DNA from: Arthrobacter sp. AFG7.2
GTDB taxonomy: Bacteria; Actinomycetota; Actinomycetes; Actinomycetales; Micrococcaceae
Assembly: GCF_002892835.1 (NCBI RefSeq)
Contig: NZ_PJMB01000008.1
Location: forward strand, 1 to 64,000
Direction: 5' to 3'
Length of the DNA stretch: 64,000 bases
A program made the position numbers and the translations under genes. Below the pieces are notes generated by a model. The model worked only from the letters and a program-made list of their open reading frames with translations. It was not told the DNA's origin and did not search any database. This document shows, piece after piece, positions 48,241 to 56,309 of this stretch; position 1 is the stretch's first letter; each line of letters starts with the position of its first letter.

Positions 48241-50901
48241 TTACTTTGGCAGTGCCGCGTCCAGCTCATCCCGGCTGCGTACACCGAGCTTGACGTAAGT
48301 GCGGTACAGGTGGCCCTCGACGGTCCGGACGGAAACCATGAGGCGCTGGGCAATCTCACGGTCCGTCAGGCCCTGCACGGCGAGCTCCACGATGTCCTGT
48401 TCGCGGCGGGTGAGGTGGACGGCCGGGGCCGCAGCTATGAACCTGCCCTCCCGGAACCGCTCACCCAGTTCGTGGTCGCATTTCTCGCGCTGCGCAACGG
48501 CCTGCCTGGACCTGCGGCGTTCCCCCGCCTGCTCCAGCACCGTGCTGGCACGGGCGTACGCCTCGCGGGCGAGGTTAACGAACCCCGATTCCTCGAGCAT
48601 GGCCGCAGTTTCCATCAGGGCATCCCCGTCAGCTGCTTCCCAGTCGGACGCCAGTTTGAGCATTGAGGCGGCCCAACGGCCATCCACAGCCCGGGCCGCG
48701 TTCTGCACCATGGGAATCACCGAGGCGTCCCCCAGGTCCCAGCACAGTGACAGGAGCTCCAGCAAGGTACCGGCCCTTGATGACGCTTCCGTGGTGGTGG
48801 CCAGCGTGTGCAGTGCGGCGAGGCCCTTGCCGTCCCGGGACAGATACTCTGAAGCGGCCGCACCGTAGGCGCCGGCAAGGAAGTCGTGGGCAGGCCCTCC
48901 TGCCACCGCATCCTTGTAGTCCTGTTCGAGGCGCTTCGCCTGGGCAGTGTCACCCAGCCGCGAGGCAACGTAGAAGCCCAGGGCTGAACCGAAGCGGAAC
49001 AGTTGAAGGGGATCGCTCAGGCGCAGCGCCTCCACCGCCGGCAGCAGCAGCTGGTAGGCGCGCTCCATCCGGCCCTGGCGCAGCATGGAATAGCCCCGAA
49101 GCACCTGGAGGCTGCCGTTGAAGGTTGCGTCTCCGGCAGCATGCGTTGATGCGTAGCTTTCGAGTTCACGCTCCGCGGATTCCCACTCGCCCATGGCAAG
49201 GTAGTCAATGACCAGCCGCCCCAGCACGAATTCCGAATAGAAGAACAAATCACCTTCCAGGATGGGCAGCTCAGAAGCTGCAAGGAGTGCCGCGTCGAGT
49301 CCCTCCGAGGGCCGTCCGGCCGCTGCAAGGGCATGGGCCAGGAGCGCCTCGCCCAAGGCTTTGAGCGGCTCGTTGCCTGTTCCGGCGGAGCTGCTGTTCC
49401 TGATCTCCGCTACTCTGTCACCGAGCGCCTCGAAATCCACTTCGGCGCCGAATTGCAGCAGCTCCAACAGCTCTTCCTGCCGGCCCCTGGTTTCCTCCGG
49501 TAACCCCTGCTGCTGTTTCCGCACGTCCTCGGCGAACTCGGCAAGCGGCCGGCCCGCTGCCTGATGGGCTGCCATCCTGAGTAACAGGACCGAAGGGCCC
49601 TGGGCATCACCGGCGAGCTGTACCCAACTGCTGTCCAAAAGCGTTGCAGCTTCCGCATAGGCGCCCTCGTTGTACAGTGCGCGCGCCTGGACGGCGTTCG
49701 CAAGGTGCACCAGCTCCGGGTCCCGGATCTTGGCTGCGATGGAGCGGGCGCTGTGGTTCCTGAAACGGCTCAGGGCCTCACGTGCAGCGTCCAGCATTTC
49801 AGCGTCCGGGACGCGCAGCCCGCATTCAAGGGACCACTCGACAAACCGCAGCCGGCCCTCCGCACGAAGGGTGGCCGAATCCTGGTGTTCCCGGATCTTC
49901 TCCAGCAACTGCAGGCTCCGGGAGACCGAGATCGTGTTTCTGATGGCTTTCGCGAACAGGACGTTCCACACGCTGAGTTCGGCCGGGACCCCCGAATTCT
50001 CGACAACGGTCTGCTGGTCCAGCAGCGAACGGACAACCGCTGCCCCGCAGATCTCCTCAATGACTTTCCGTCCCACCGGGCCTGCGAGGGCAATGAGTTT
50101 CAAGGCCTCCTGTTCCTCCGGCCGGCGCCGGAGATGGTCCTTGGTGACCACTGCCGTGAGCCGGACCCCGTCCGTGGGCAAGGAGCCCAGCAGGACCCAG
50201 ATCCCGTTCCGTTTGGCGAGTATCCCGGCCTCGGCAGAGTCGTGCAGCAGCGCATTCAGGACGCGGGGGTTGCCGCCGGAGGCGCTCCAGACAGCGTTCA
50301 CGGTGGCGTCCGGAACGGTCCCGTCAAGAACGTGGGCGAGGACCTCCTCGATCTGTTCCCGGTTCAGCGGACGCAGGTCCACACGCTCGGCAAGGCCGTC
50401 GTACCAGAGCTGGTCCAGTGGTTGGGGCAGGCCCGGACGAGGCCTGGCCGCGGCCACCACTGTTGCCCATCCGGCTGAGATCAGCTCGGCGACGACGCCG
50501 GCCGATGCCTCGTCCAGGTGGTGCGCATCATCGATGACGACCAGGACAGGGGCCCCGTTTCCGGCCCTCAGCTGCTCGAAGTAGCTCCACATGGACCGAA
50601 GCACGGCGACCGGAGAGACAGAGTCTTCCGCACTCAGCTCGCCGGTGTAGGGAGTAAGGACGCCGAACGGCACGGCGGCGAGGGCAGAGCTGCCGTGGAT
50701 ATGCAGTATGTTCAGTTCGCCGGCAAGGCGCTCGGCAATGGCCTCCGTCAGTGAAGATTTGCCGATGCCGGGCCCTGCCATGACAAAAACCGCCTGGCTG
50801 GTGCGGCTCCGGACAATATTGCAGATCCGGTCCAGCGGTTCCCGCCGCCCGGTAAGGAACCTGTGCGCAGTGGTGGGCTTGTGGCCATTAGACGAGTCCA
50901 G
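48241..50901 (-). CDS. LuxR-family regulator with AAA/STAND ATPase domain (downstream of two), 5' end uncertain
   Basis: Large LAL-type transcription activator. The only canonical start in frame is ATG at 50781, but that codon falls just before the Walker A loop (MAGPGIGKSSL); the open frame continues upstream to 50901 and reads RFLTGRREPLDRICNIV-type sequence normal for this family, so the true protein is longer. Walker B is LVVIDDAHHLDE; the middle is TPR-like helices; the C-terminal HTH is LTRREQDIVELAVQGLTDRE, ending KLGVRSRDELDAALPK. The upstream LuxR stop forms TAATG with an ATG at 50888, but this ATG is one base out of frame with the main frame. A single-base indel (real or sequencing) near 50855-50888 would explain it. 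Signal unknown. Confidence 0.85.
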   Translation of the reverse strand: MDSSNGHKPTTAHRFLTGRREPLDRICNIVRSRTSQAVFVMAGPGIGKSSLTEAIAERLAGELNILHIHGSSALAAVPFGVLTPYTGELSAEDSVSPVAVLRSMWSYFEQLRAGNGAPVLVVIDDAHHLDEASAGVVAELISAGWATVVAAARPRPGLPQPLDQLWYDGLAERVDLRPLNREQIEEVLAHVLDGTVPDATVNAVWSASGGNPRVLNALLHDSAEAGILAKRNGIWVLLGSLPTDGVRLTAVVTKDHLRRRPEEQEALKLIALAGPVGRKVIEEICGAAVVRSLLDQQTVVENSGVPAELSVWNVLFAKAIRNTISVSRSLQLLEKIREHQDSATLRAEGRLRFVEWSLECGLRVPDAEMLDAAREALSRFRNHSARSIAAKIRDPELVHLANAVQARALYNEGAYAEAATLLDSSWVQLAGDAQGPSVLLLRMAAHQAAGRPLAEFAEDVRKQQQGLPEETRGRQEELLELLQFGAEVDFEALGDRVAEIRNSSSAGTGNEPLKALGEALLAHALAAAGRPSEGLDAALLAASELPILEGDLFFYSEFVLGRLVIDYLAMGEWESAERELESYASTHAAGDATFNGSLQVLRGYSMLRQGRMERAYQLLLPAVEALRLSDPLQLFRFGSALGFYVASRLGDTAQAKRLEQDYKDAVAGGPAHDFLAGAYGAAASEYLSRDGKGLAALHTLATTTEASSRAGTLLELLSLCWDLGDASVIPMVQNAARAVDGRWAASMLKLASDWEAADGDALMETAAMLEESGFVNLAREAYARASTVLEQAGERRRSRQAVAQREKCDHELGERFREGRFIAAAPAVHLTRREQDIVELAVQGLTDREIAQRLMVSVRTVEGHLYRTYVKLGVRSRDELDAALPK

Positions 50902-53623
50902 TCAGATCACCCCTGGAAGTTACGCCGAGCTTGGTGAAGACCTGGTACAGGTGGCCTTCCACGGTCCGGACTGAGACACCCATTTCCAGGGCGATGTCGC
51001 GGTTGGAGGCTCCCCGCCCTGCCAGCCGCGCAATCTGGCGCTCCCTGCTGGTCAGCAGGGGGCTGCCGCTGCTGGGGACAATAGGGAGGTTGGCCACAGT
51101 GGCGGCGAGGATATCAAGCCGTGCCTGCGCTGTCCGGGCGGTGAGCGAGTCGCCGTCCTGACGCGCGAAATCCACGGCAAGGGCCATGCAGCGGGCTTCC
51201 ACCGCATCCAGCTCCAGGGTGGCCGCCAGCTCGCCGCCGGCGAGGAGGGTCTTGGCGTCCTTTGTCCGGCTTCCCACTGCGATCAGCCGGGAGACCTCTG
51301 CCAGCGGGCCCTGGCGGTGGTCCGCGATCTCCTCCAGCAGCCGGAAGTCGGCGTCGCTGCCATTCACGGTGGCCGCGAGCAGGTTGATCCCGGCCAGGGT
51401 GAAGCGCCCTGCTTCCATATTCTGGCGGGCTGCCCTTTTAAGCCCGGCAACGGCGTCGGAATCACCCAGCCACCGGCCGGCGACCAGGGAGCAAAACTCG
51501 ACGATGTTCTCAGTGATGAAGCTGGAGTTCCCGGTGGTCCTCTGCAGTTTGCCAAGGTATTTGCGTGCCTGCCCCGCATTGCCGATTTGGGCATGGGCCA
51601 GCGCAATGGCTGCGTACGCGCAGCGGAGGGCCGCCTGGACGGGCTGGAGCTCCAGCTGGGCGGCGGCAGAAATCAGCGGGTCAAGGGCAGCGGCTCCCCG
51701 GCCGGAATAGACGTACGCAATGCCGGCCGCCAATTCGGTTGCAGCGCTCCGGAATGGAAGGCGGTACGGCTCATCCATCGTCTGCGGGCCCAGAAGGTCA
51801 ATGCACCTCCGCCACTGCCCCGCCGTCAGCAGGACCAGGTAAGCCTCCCTGGTGTACCGCTCCCGCAGGCCGACGACATGGGAGGCGTCACTGATCTGGC
51901 CTCCCAGCTGCCGCATGAGGCTGAGGGCATCCATCTCCCGCCCGGTCATGGCCAGGGCAGTCATCAACAGGATGGCTGCATTCATGCGGTGTTCAGTGTC
52001 CGGATTGAGTACCGGGTCCGAAGCTGTTTCAAGGGCCGGAATGATGGCAGCGTAGTCGCCCACGAAGGAGCGGTATTCGAACTCACTCAGCGCCACCCGG
52101 TTGACGGCCGAGGCCGCAGGATGGGGCCATGCAGTGCCGGCCGCTGCTTCCCCGAGCCGCTCGCCGGCTTTCACCAGGAGGTCCGGCACCTTCGCTGCCG
52201 CTTCCGGAAGCCACATCATCACCTGTGCCTTGGCGGCTACGACATGCGCGTACTCCTGGACATCAAGGCTCTCGAGTTCCGGCTGGGTGATGCCATCAAG
52301 TGCGGCCATGGCCTGGACCGGCATGTCCAGCTGGAGGTACGCGGCCGCCTTCTGGCGCTGGCCGGCCACCCACTCCCGGTCGGTCCGTTGAAGCATTTCC
52401 GCATAGGTCAGGGCGAACCGGGGGTCGAAAAGCTGGACGGCAGCGTCGGCGGCCGCGAGTGCAAGGGCAGGACTCAGGTCCGCCTCGCATTCATGCGTCC
52501 ACGCTGCGAAGGCCATCAGTTCATCAACTGTCATCCCGGCAGGATCCGGTTCGGTGCCGCCCAGGAGCACGCTCCGCAACTCGCGGCGGCGGGCAATGCT
52601 CAGCCAGGTGCGCACCACATCACCGATGTACTTCTCACGCAGGGACACCCACCGGTGGTCGGAGGAGTCGATCTCCAGCAGCCCGCCGTCCTCCATGTCG
52701 GCCACAACTTCAGCGCCGTAGATGGCAGTCAGCCGTGACAGTTCCACCCTGCGGGCGCACGACAGCATCTCAAGGACTTCCCGGGTTTCCGGCGTTTCCC
52801 TGGACCAGCGGGACCGGACAATATCATCAAGGCTGGCCGCGCCGTCGAGCACCACCTTTTCCCGCAGCGTCCAGACGGAGTCGGACAGCACCAGGTTGCC
52901 GGACAGCTGCTGTTCCGTGACGAGCGCCTTCAGCAGAAGCGGGTTGCCGCCCACCATGTGGTGGTAGGTGCTGACCAGGGATGCCGACACCCGGTGGCCC
53001 AGGAGAGATAACAGAACCTGACGGGTTTGCAGTTCGTTGAGGTTGCTGAGCCGCACTTCGGTCAGGCGCCGGTCCGTCAGCAGCCAGTGGAAGTCTGCCG
53101 GAAGGTCACTGATCTTCGGCGCCACCGCAATAATTTTGGCCGTACCGGTCAGGAGGACGTTCAGGAGTACGCCGGCACTCATCTCGTCGATGCTTCCGGA
53201 GGTGTCCAGCGTGATCACGCAGGAACGGCCGGCGGCGTCGCTGCGGATCAGGGACGAAATACCCCGCAGGATGGCCGTGGGCGAACCCATGTACGCCTGC
53301 GGGAGCCTGGCCAGGAGAAAGGAAAGGCAGCCGTAGGGCGTGGTGGCACCGGCCGGGCCGTTGCGGAGCTGCAGTGACCACACATCCGGGCCAAGGTCCA
53401 TGACCGCAGCACGGGCCAGCGAGGACTTCCCCACGCCGCGGCCGCCGGTGATGACGACCCCCAGGGAATCGGCGCTGGTGAGTGCTGTGCGGACCGACTC
53501 AAGGTTGGCGCCGCGGGCAGGAACAGACCACAGCTGACCCTCCCGTTTCCCGGAGGTGTCTCTGTTCAGCCCAACGTCGTGAGGCGTTGACCCACGTTCC
53601 CAGCTGAGTGGCTCGATTGACAT
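50888..53623 (-). CDS. LuxR-family regulator with AAA/STAND ATPase-like domain (upstream of two)
   Basis: 911-aa transcription factor. Walker A GGRGVGKSSLARAAV is at about residues 58-72; the Walker B strand is unusual (SCVITLDTSGSIDEM, no DD/DE pair), so ATP hydrolysis may be weak. A long helical sensor region follows and the HTH lies at about 855-911: LTSRERQIARLAGRGASNRD, then VSVRTVEGHLYQVFTKLGVTSRGDL. ATG at 53623 lies 11 bases from a 26-bp near-perfect palindrome, which suggests direct autoregulation. It shares HTH and layout with the next gene, probably by tandem duplication followed by strong divergence. No biosynthetic genes are adjacent, so the target is not evident. Confidence 0.88.
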   Translation of the reverse strand: MSIEPLSWERGSTPHDVGLNRDTSGKREGQLWSVPARGANLESVRTALTSADSLGVVITGGRGVGKSSLARAAVMDLGPDVWSLQLRNGPAGATTPYGCLSFLLARLPQAYMGSPTAILRGISSLIRSDAAGRSCVITLDTSGSIDEMSAGVLLNVLLTGTAKIIAVAPKISDLPADFHWLLTDRRLTEVRLSNLNELQTRQVLLSLLGHRVSASLVSTYHHMVGGNPLLLKALVTEQQLSGNLVLSDSVWTLREKVVLDGAASLDDIVRSRWSRETPETREVLEMLSCARRVELSRLTAIYGAEVVADMEDGGLLEIDSSDHRWVSLREKYIGDVVRTWLSIARRRELRSVLLGGTEPDPAGMTVDELMAFAAWTHECEADLSPALALAAADAAVQLFDPRFALTYAEMLQRTDREWVAGQRQKAAAYLQLDMPVQAMAALDGITQPELESLDVQEYAHVVAAKAQVMMWLPEAAAKVPDLLVKAGERLGEAAAGTAWPHPAASAVNRVALSEFEYRSFVGDYAAIIPALETASDPVLNPDTEHRMNAAILLMTALAMTGREMDALSLMRQLGGQISDASHVVGLRERYTREAYLVLLTAGQWRRCIDLLGPQTMDEPYRLPFRSAATELAAGIAYVYSGRGAAALDPLISAAAQLELQPVQAALRCAYAAIALAHAQIGNAGQARKYLGKLQRTTGNSSFITENIVEFCSLVAGRWLGDSDAVAGLKRAARQNMEAGRFTLAGINLLAATVNGSDADFRLLEEIADHRQGPLAEVSRLIAVGSRTKDAKTLLAGGELAATLELDAVEARCMALAVDFARQDGDSLTARTAQARLDILAATVANLPIVPSSGSPLLTSRERQIARLAGRGASNRDIALEMGVSVRTVEGHLYQVFTKLGVTSRGDLTGLV

Positions 53624-53634
53624 GAACTTATCCC

Positions 53635-53660
53635 CTACATCACGCTATAGCGGGATGTAG
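53635..53660. promoter_or_regulatory. 26-bp near-perfect palindrome before the LuxR tandem
   Basis: CTACATC-a-CGCTATAGCG-g-GATGTAG: all positions pair except one symmetrical pair (a/g). It starts 12 bases upstream of the ATG at 53623. A second inverted repeat GGTAG-AAGA-CTACC lies at 53681-53694. Both contain CTAC/GTAG half-sites; LuxR-type or other dimeric regulators could bind. Confidence 0.7.
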
Positions 53661-53680
53661 CCCCATTGCTCCCCCGCATA

Positions 53681-53694
53681 GGTAGAAGACTACC
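53681..53694. promoter_or_regulatory. second inverted repeat GGTAG-AAGA-CTACC in LuxR promoter region
   Basis: Five-base perfect arms with a four-base centre, 21 bases from the 26-bp palindrome, sharing the GTAG/CTAC half-site. Confidence 0.45.
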
Positions 53695-53745
53695 CCGGGG
53701 CACAGACAAGGAGACAGGGTCAGGGGTCTTTAAGTTTCCATGTTG

Positions 53746-54336
53746 CTAGCGCCCGGACTTCGCGGGGTGGAACTTTTGCTGCGCTGCAGTGAGCCCGTCC
53801 TGCACCAGGCTTTCCACTGCGTCCGCTGCTTCATCCAGCAGGAAGGGCAGTTCCTTGAGCTCGGCGGTGCCGAAGTCGCGGAGGACGTAGTCGGCGGTTT
53901 CCATGCGCCCGGGCGGCCGCCCCACCCCCACCCTGACGCGGAGGTAGTCCTTGGTGCCGAGAGCTTTGGAGATGTCCCGCAGCCCGTTGTGGCCGCCCTC
54001 TCCCCCGCCAATCTTCAGCTTCACCGTATTAAAGGGAATGTCTATTTCGTCGTGGACAGCTATCACATGGTCCGGGGCAATGCCGTAGAAGTTTGCCAGC
54101 GAGGCCACGGGTCCGCCGGAGACGTTCATGTAGCTCATGGGCTTTGCCAGTACCAGGCGGGGTCCGCCGATACCCAGCCGCCCTTCCAGGACCTGGGCAC
54201 GGGCCTTGTGGCTTTTGAAGCCGGCGCCCATCCGGGCCGCCAGTTCGTCGAGCACCATCTGGCCGACATTGTGCCGGTTGCCGTGGTACTGCGCCCCGGG
54301 GTTGCCGAGGCCGACGATGAGCCAGGAATCAGTCAT
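53746..54336 (-). CDS. pth: peptidyl-tRNA hydrolase
   Basis: Releases tRNA from prematurely dropped peptidyl-tRNA, cytoplasmic, 196 aa. Motifs: [27 protein letters not shown] (catalytic His in NRHN, about 22), [15 protein letters not shown] (about 64-78), [32 protein letters not shown] (Asp about 95). ATG at 54336 is preceded by TAGGAT (complement of 54343-54348) exactly six bases away, with no Shine-Dalgarno, so it is probably leaderless although it lies just downstream of rplY. The glmU-prs-rplY-pth order is conserved in actinobacteria. Confidence 0.97.
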   Translation of the reverse strand: MTDSWLIVGLGNPGAQYHGNRHNVGQMVLDELAARMGAGFKSHKARAQVLEGRLGIGGPRLVLAKPMSYMNVSGGPVASLANFYGIAPDHVIAVHDEIDIPFNTVKLKIGGGEGGHNGLRDISKALGTKDYLRVRVGVGRPPGRMETADYVLRDFGTAELKELPFLLDEAADAVESLVQDGLTAAQQKFHPAKSGR

Positions 54337-54342
54337 GAATCA

Positions 54343-54348
54343 ATCCTA
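54343..54348 (-). promoter_or_regulatory. -10 box of leaderless pth promoter (TAGGAT)
   Basis: On the minus strand TAGGAT ends six bases before the pth ATG. Confidence 0.5.
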
Positions 54349-54393
54349 GGGTCGGACGCCCGTCCGGGTTGATGCCGGGCGGGACAGTAGACA

Positions 54394-54431
54394 TGCCAGT
54401 GGCCGGACCCCTGGGGATCCGGCCACTGGCA
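54394..54431 (-). terminator. hairpin after rplY
   Basis: TGCCAGTGGCCGGA (54394-54407) pairs perfectly with TCCGGCCACTGGCA (54418-54431) around a ten-base loop. It lies 16 bases after the rplY stop. No T run follows. It separates rplY from pth, in keeping with the separate pth promoter. Confidence 0.75.
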
Positions 54432-54446
54432 GAAACGACTGGTGAA

Positions 54447-55046
54447 TTACTCGGCAGCAGACTCGGAAGCGGCGCCTGCAGTTTCCTCGGTGCCTTCCTC
54501 GTCAGAGGTTTCGGTAGCTTCGGAGATGTTCACCACGAGGGCGTCGGCGTCGGCCAGGAGGACGGCACCCTTGGGCAGGACCAGGTCCGATGCGTGGATG
54601 TGCTCGCCGGCGGCACGGCCTTCGATGCTGACCTCGACGGCCTCGGGCAGGTGGGTTGCCTCAGCCTCAAGGGAGATGGTGGTCAGTTCCTGGTTGAAGA
54701 CGTTGCCCGGTGCAAGCTCGCCGACAACGTGGACGGGGATCTCCACCGTGACCTTTTCGCCCTGGCGGACGGTCAGGAGGTCGATGTGCTCGATGATCTG
54801 CTTGATCGGGTCGCGCTGGACATCCTTGACCAGGGCCAGGTGGCCTTCGCCGTTGATGTCCAGGGACAGCAGGGCGTTGGCGGTGCGGACGGCCAGCGTG
54901 GTGGCCTTGGCCGGGAGGGTCACGTGGATGGGATCCGCACCGTGGCCGTAGATGACGGCGGGGATGAGGTTGGCCATCCGGGCGCGACGGGCGTAGCCCT
55001 TGCCGAATTCGGTGCGTACTTCTGCTGCGAGCTTCTGCTCAGACAT
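54447..55046 (-). CDS. rplY: 50S ribosomal protein L25/general stress protein Ctc
   Basis: Binds 5S rRNA in the large subunit, 199 aa, the long Ctc/TL5 form. The L25 beta-barrel covers about residues 5-95 (VRTEFGKGYARRARMANLIPAVIYGHG) and the C-terminal domain about 100-185 with VEIPVHVVGELAPGNVF and ASDLVLPKGAVLL; the end is an acidic Glu/Thr/Ala tail. AAGGAGA lies six bases before the ATG. The 282-base gap to prs (55047-55328) holds its promoter and the prs terminator and no gene. Confidence 0.97.
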   Translation of the reverse strand: MSEQKLAAEVRTEFGKGYARRARMANLIPAVIYGHGADPIHVTLPAKATTLAVRTANALLSLDINGEGHLALVKDVQRDPIKQIIEHIDLLTVRQGEKVTVEIPVHVVGELAPGNVFNQELTTISLEAEATHLPEAVEVSIEGRAAGEHIHASDLVLPKGAVLLADADALVVNISEATETSDEEGTEETAGAASESAAE

Positions 55047-55272
55047 GGAAATCTCCTTGAAACTAAACGGTGTTCAGCAAGGGCGGAGGTCTGTCGCGAC
55101 CTTCAACGCCGGGCGGCCGGAGCCATTGCCCATCTTCGAAGGGAGATTCAGACCCAGTCGATAACGGAGACCTGCAGTCCGGTTCCCGCAGCTGCGGTGA
55201 CCGGCGCTCTCCCTCGCCAAGGTATCGCTGAATAGCTTACCAGCGCCGGTCCCGTTTACTGAAAACGGGCCC

Positions 55273-55306
55273 GCACCCGGCGGTTGTCCAAGTGGCCGCC
55301 GGGTGC
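55273..55306 (-). terminator. terminator after prs
   Basis: GCACCCGGCGG pairs with CCGCCGGGTGC around a 12-base loop; flanking GGGCCC blocks extend it with a one-base bulge. It lies 22 bases after the prs stop. Confidence 0.75.
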
Positions 55307-55328
55307 AGGGCCCGCATGTCGAAAAGGC

Positions 55329-56309
55329 TCAGGCGTTGCCGTCGAAAAGGCTGGTGACGGAGCCGTCGTCGAACACTTCACGCACTGCCCGGGCGATCAG
55401 CGGTGCGATGGAGAGCACGGTCAGCTGCGGGAACCGCTGGGAGGCAGTCAGCGGAAGGGTGTTGGTCACCACTACTTCACGGGCGCCGGATTCGGAGAGA
55501 CGCTTGGCCGCGGGGTCGGAGAAGACGGCATGCGTGGCCGCGATAATGACGTCCTTTGCCCCGGCGTTCTTCAGCACCTGGACTGCACCGGAGATGGTTC
55601 CGCCGGTGTCAATCATGTCGTCGATCAGGACGCAGGTGCGCCCCTCGATCTGGCCCACCACTGTTTTGGAAACGGCCTGGTTCGGCACGGTCAGGTCGCG
55701 CATCTTGTGTACGAACGCGAGCGGCGCGCCGCCCAGCCGCTCAGCCCACTGCTCCGCTACCCGGACCCGTCCGGTGTCCGGCGAGACAACGGTGACGTTT
55801 TCGGCGTCGACGCGGGTCCGGATGTAGTCGGCCAGCAAGGGAATGGCCATCAGATGGTCCACCGGGCCGTCAAAGAAGCCCTGGATCTGGGAGGTGTGCA
55901 GGTCAACGCTCATGATGCGGTCCGCGCCGGCCGTTTTGTACAGGTCCGCCACCAGCCGGGCGGAGATGGGTTCACGGCCGCGGCCCTTCTTGTCCTGGCG
56001 GGCGTAGGGGTAGAAGGGTGAAACAACGGTGATGCGCTTGGCAGAGGCCCGCTTGAGCGAATCGATCATGATCAGCTGTTCCATCAGCCAGTTGTTCAGC
56101 GGTGCCGGGTGTGCCTGGATCACGAAGGCGTCGGTGCCGCGGACGCTTTCCCCGGCACGGACGTAGATCTCACCGTTGGCGAAGTCGTAGGCATCCACCG
56201 GCAGCAGTTCGGTGCCCAGCTCCTTGGCGATTTCCCGGGCCAGCTCGGGGTGTGCCCGCCCGGTGGCGAGTACCAGCTTCTTTTCGCCGCGCGCCGTAAT
56301 TTCGCTCAT
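55329..56309 (-). CDS. prs: ribose-phosphate pyrophosphokinase
   Basis: Makes PRPP from ribose-5-phosphate and ATP for purine, pyrimidine, His, Trp and NAD synthesis, cytoplasmic, 326 aa. Motifs: FANGEIYVRAGESVRG, FYPYARQDKKGRGREPISARLVA (ATP/flexible loop), VDLHTSQIQGFFDGPVDH and the PRPP loop CVLIDDMIDTGGTISGAVQVL (about 222-242). The ATG lies at 56307-56309 and the glmU stop at 56306-56308, so the two overlap by three bases. Product feeds many pathways in this cell. Confidence 0.97.
   Translation of the reverse strand: MSEITARGEKKLVLATGRAHPELAREIAKELGTELLPVDAYDFANGEIYVRAGESVRGTDAFVIQAHPAPLNNWLMEQLIMIDSLKRASAKRITVVSPFYPYARQDKKGRGREPISARLVADLYKTAGADRIMSVDLHTSQIQGFFDGPVDHLMAIPLLADYIRTRVDAENVTVVSPDTGRVRVAEQWAERLGGAPLAFVHKMRDLTVPNQAVSKTVVGQIEGRTCVLIDDMIDTGGTISGAVQVLKNAGAKDVIIAATHAVFSDPAAKRLSESGAREVVVTNTLPLTASQRFPQLTVLSIAPLIARAVREVFDDGSVTSLFDGNA

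Noticed and set aside
47992..48666. 224-codon frame running from the sufS-LuxR gap into the LuxR gene
   Set aside because: It covers the C-terminal HTH of the LuxR gene on the other strand and lacks a ribosome site; region is better described as structured intergenic DNA.
48305..50754. Several + strand frames opposite the second LuxR gene
   Set aside because: Low-complexity antisense readings; the minus-strand protein has clear ATPase and HTH motifs.
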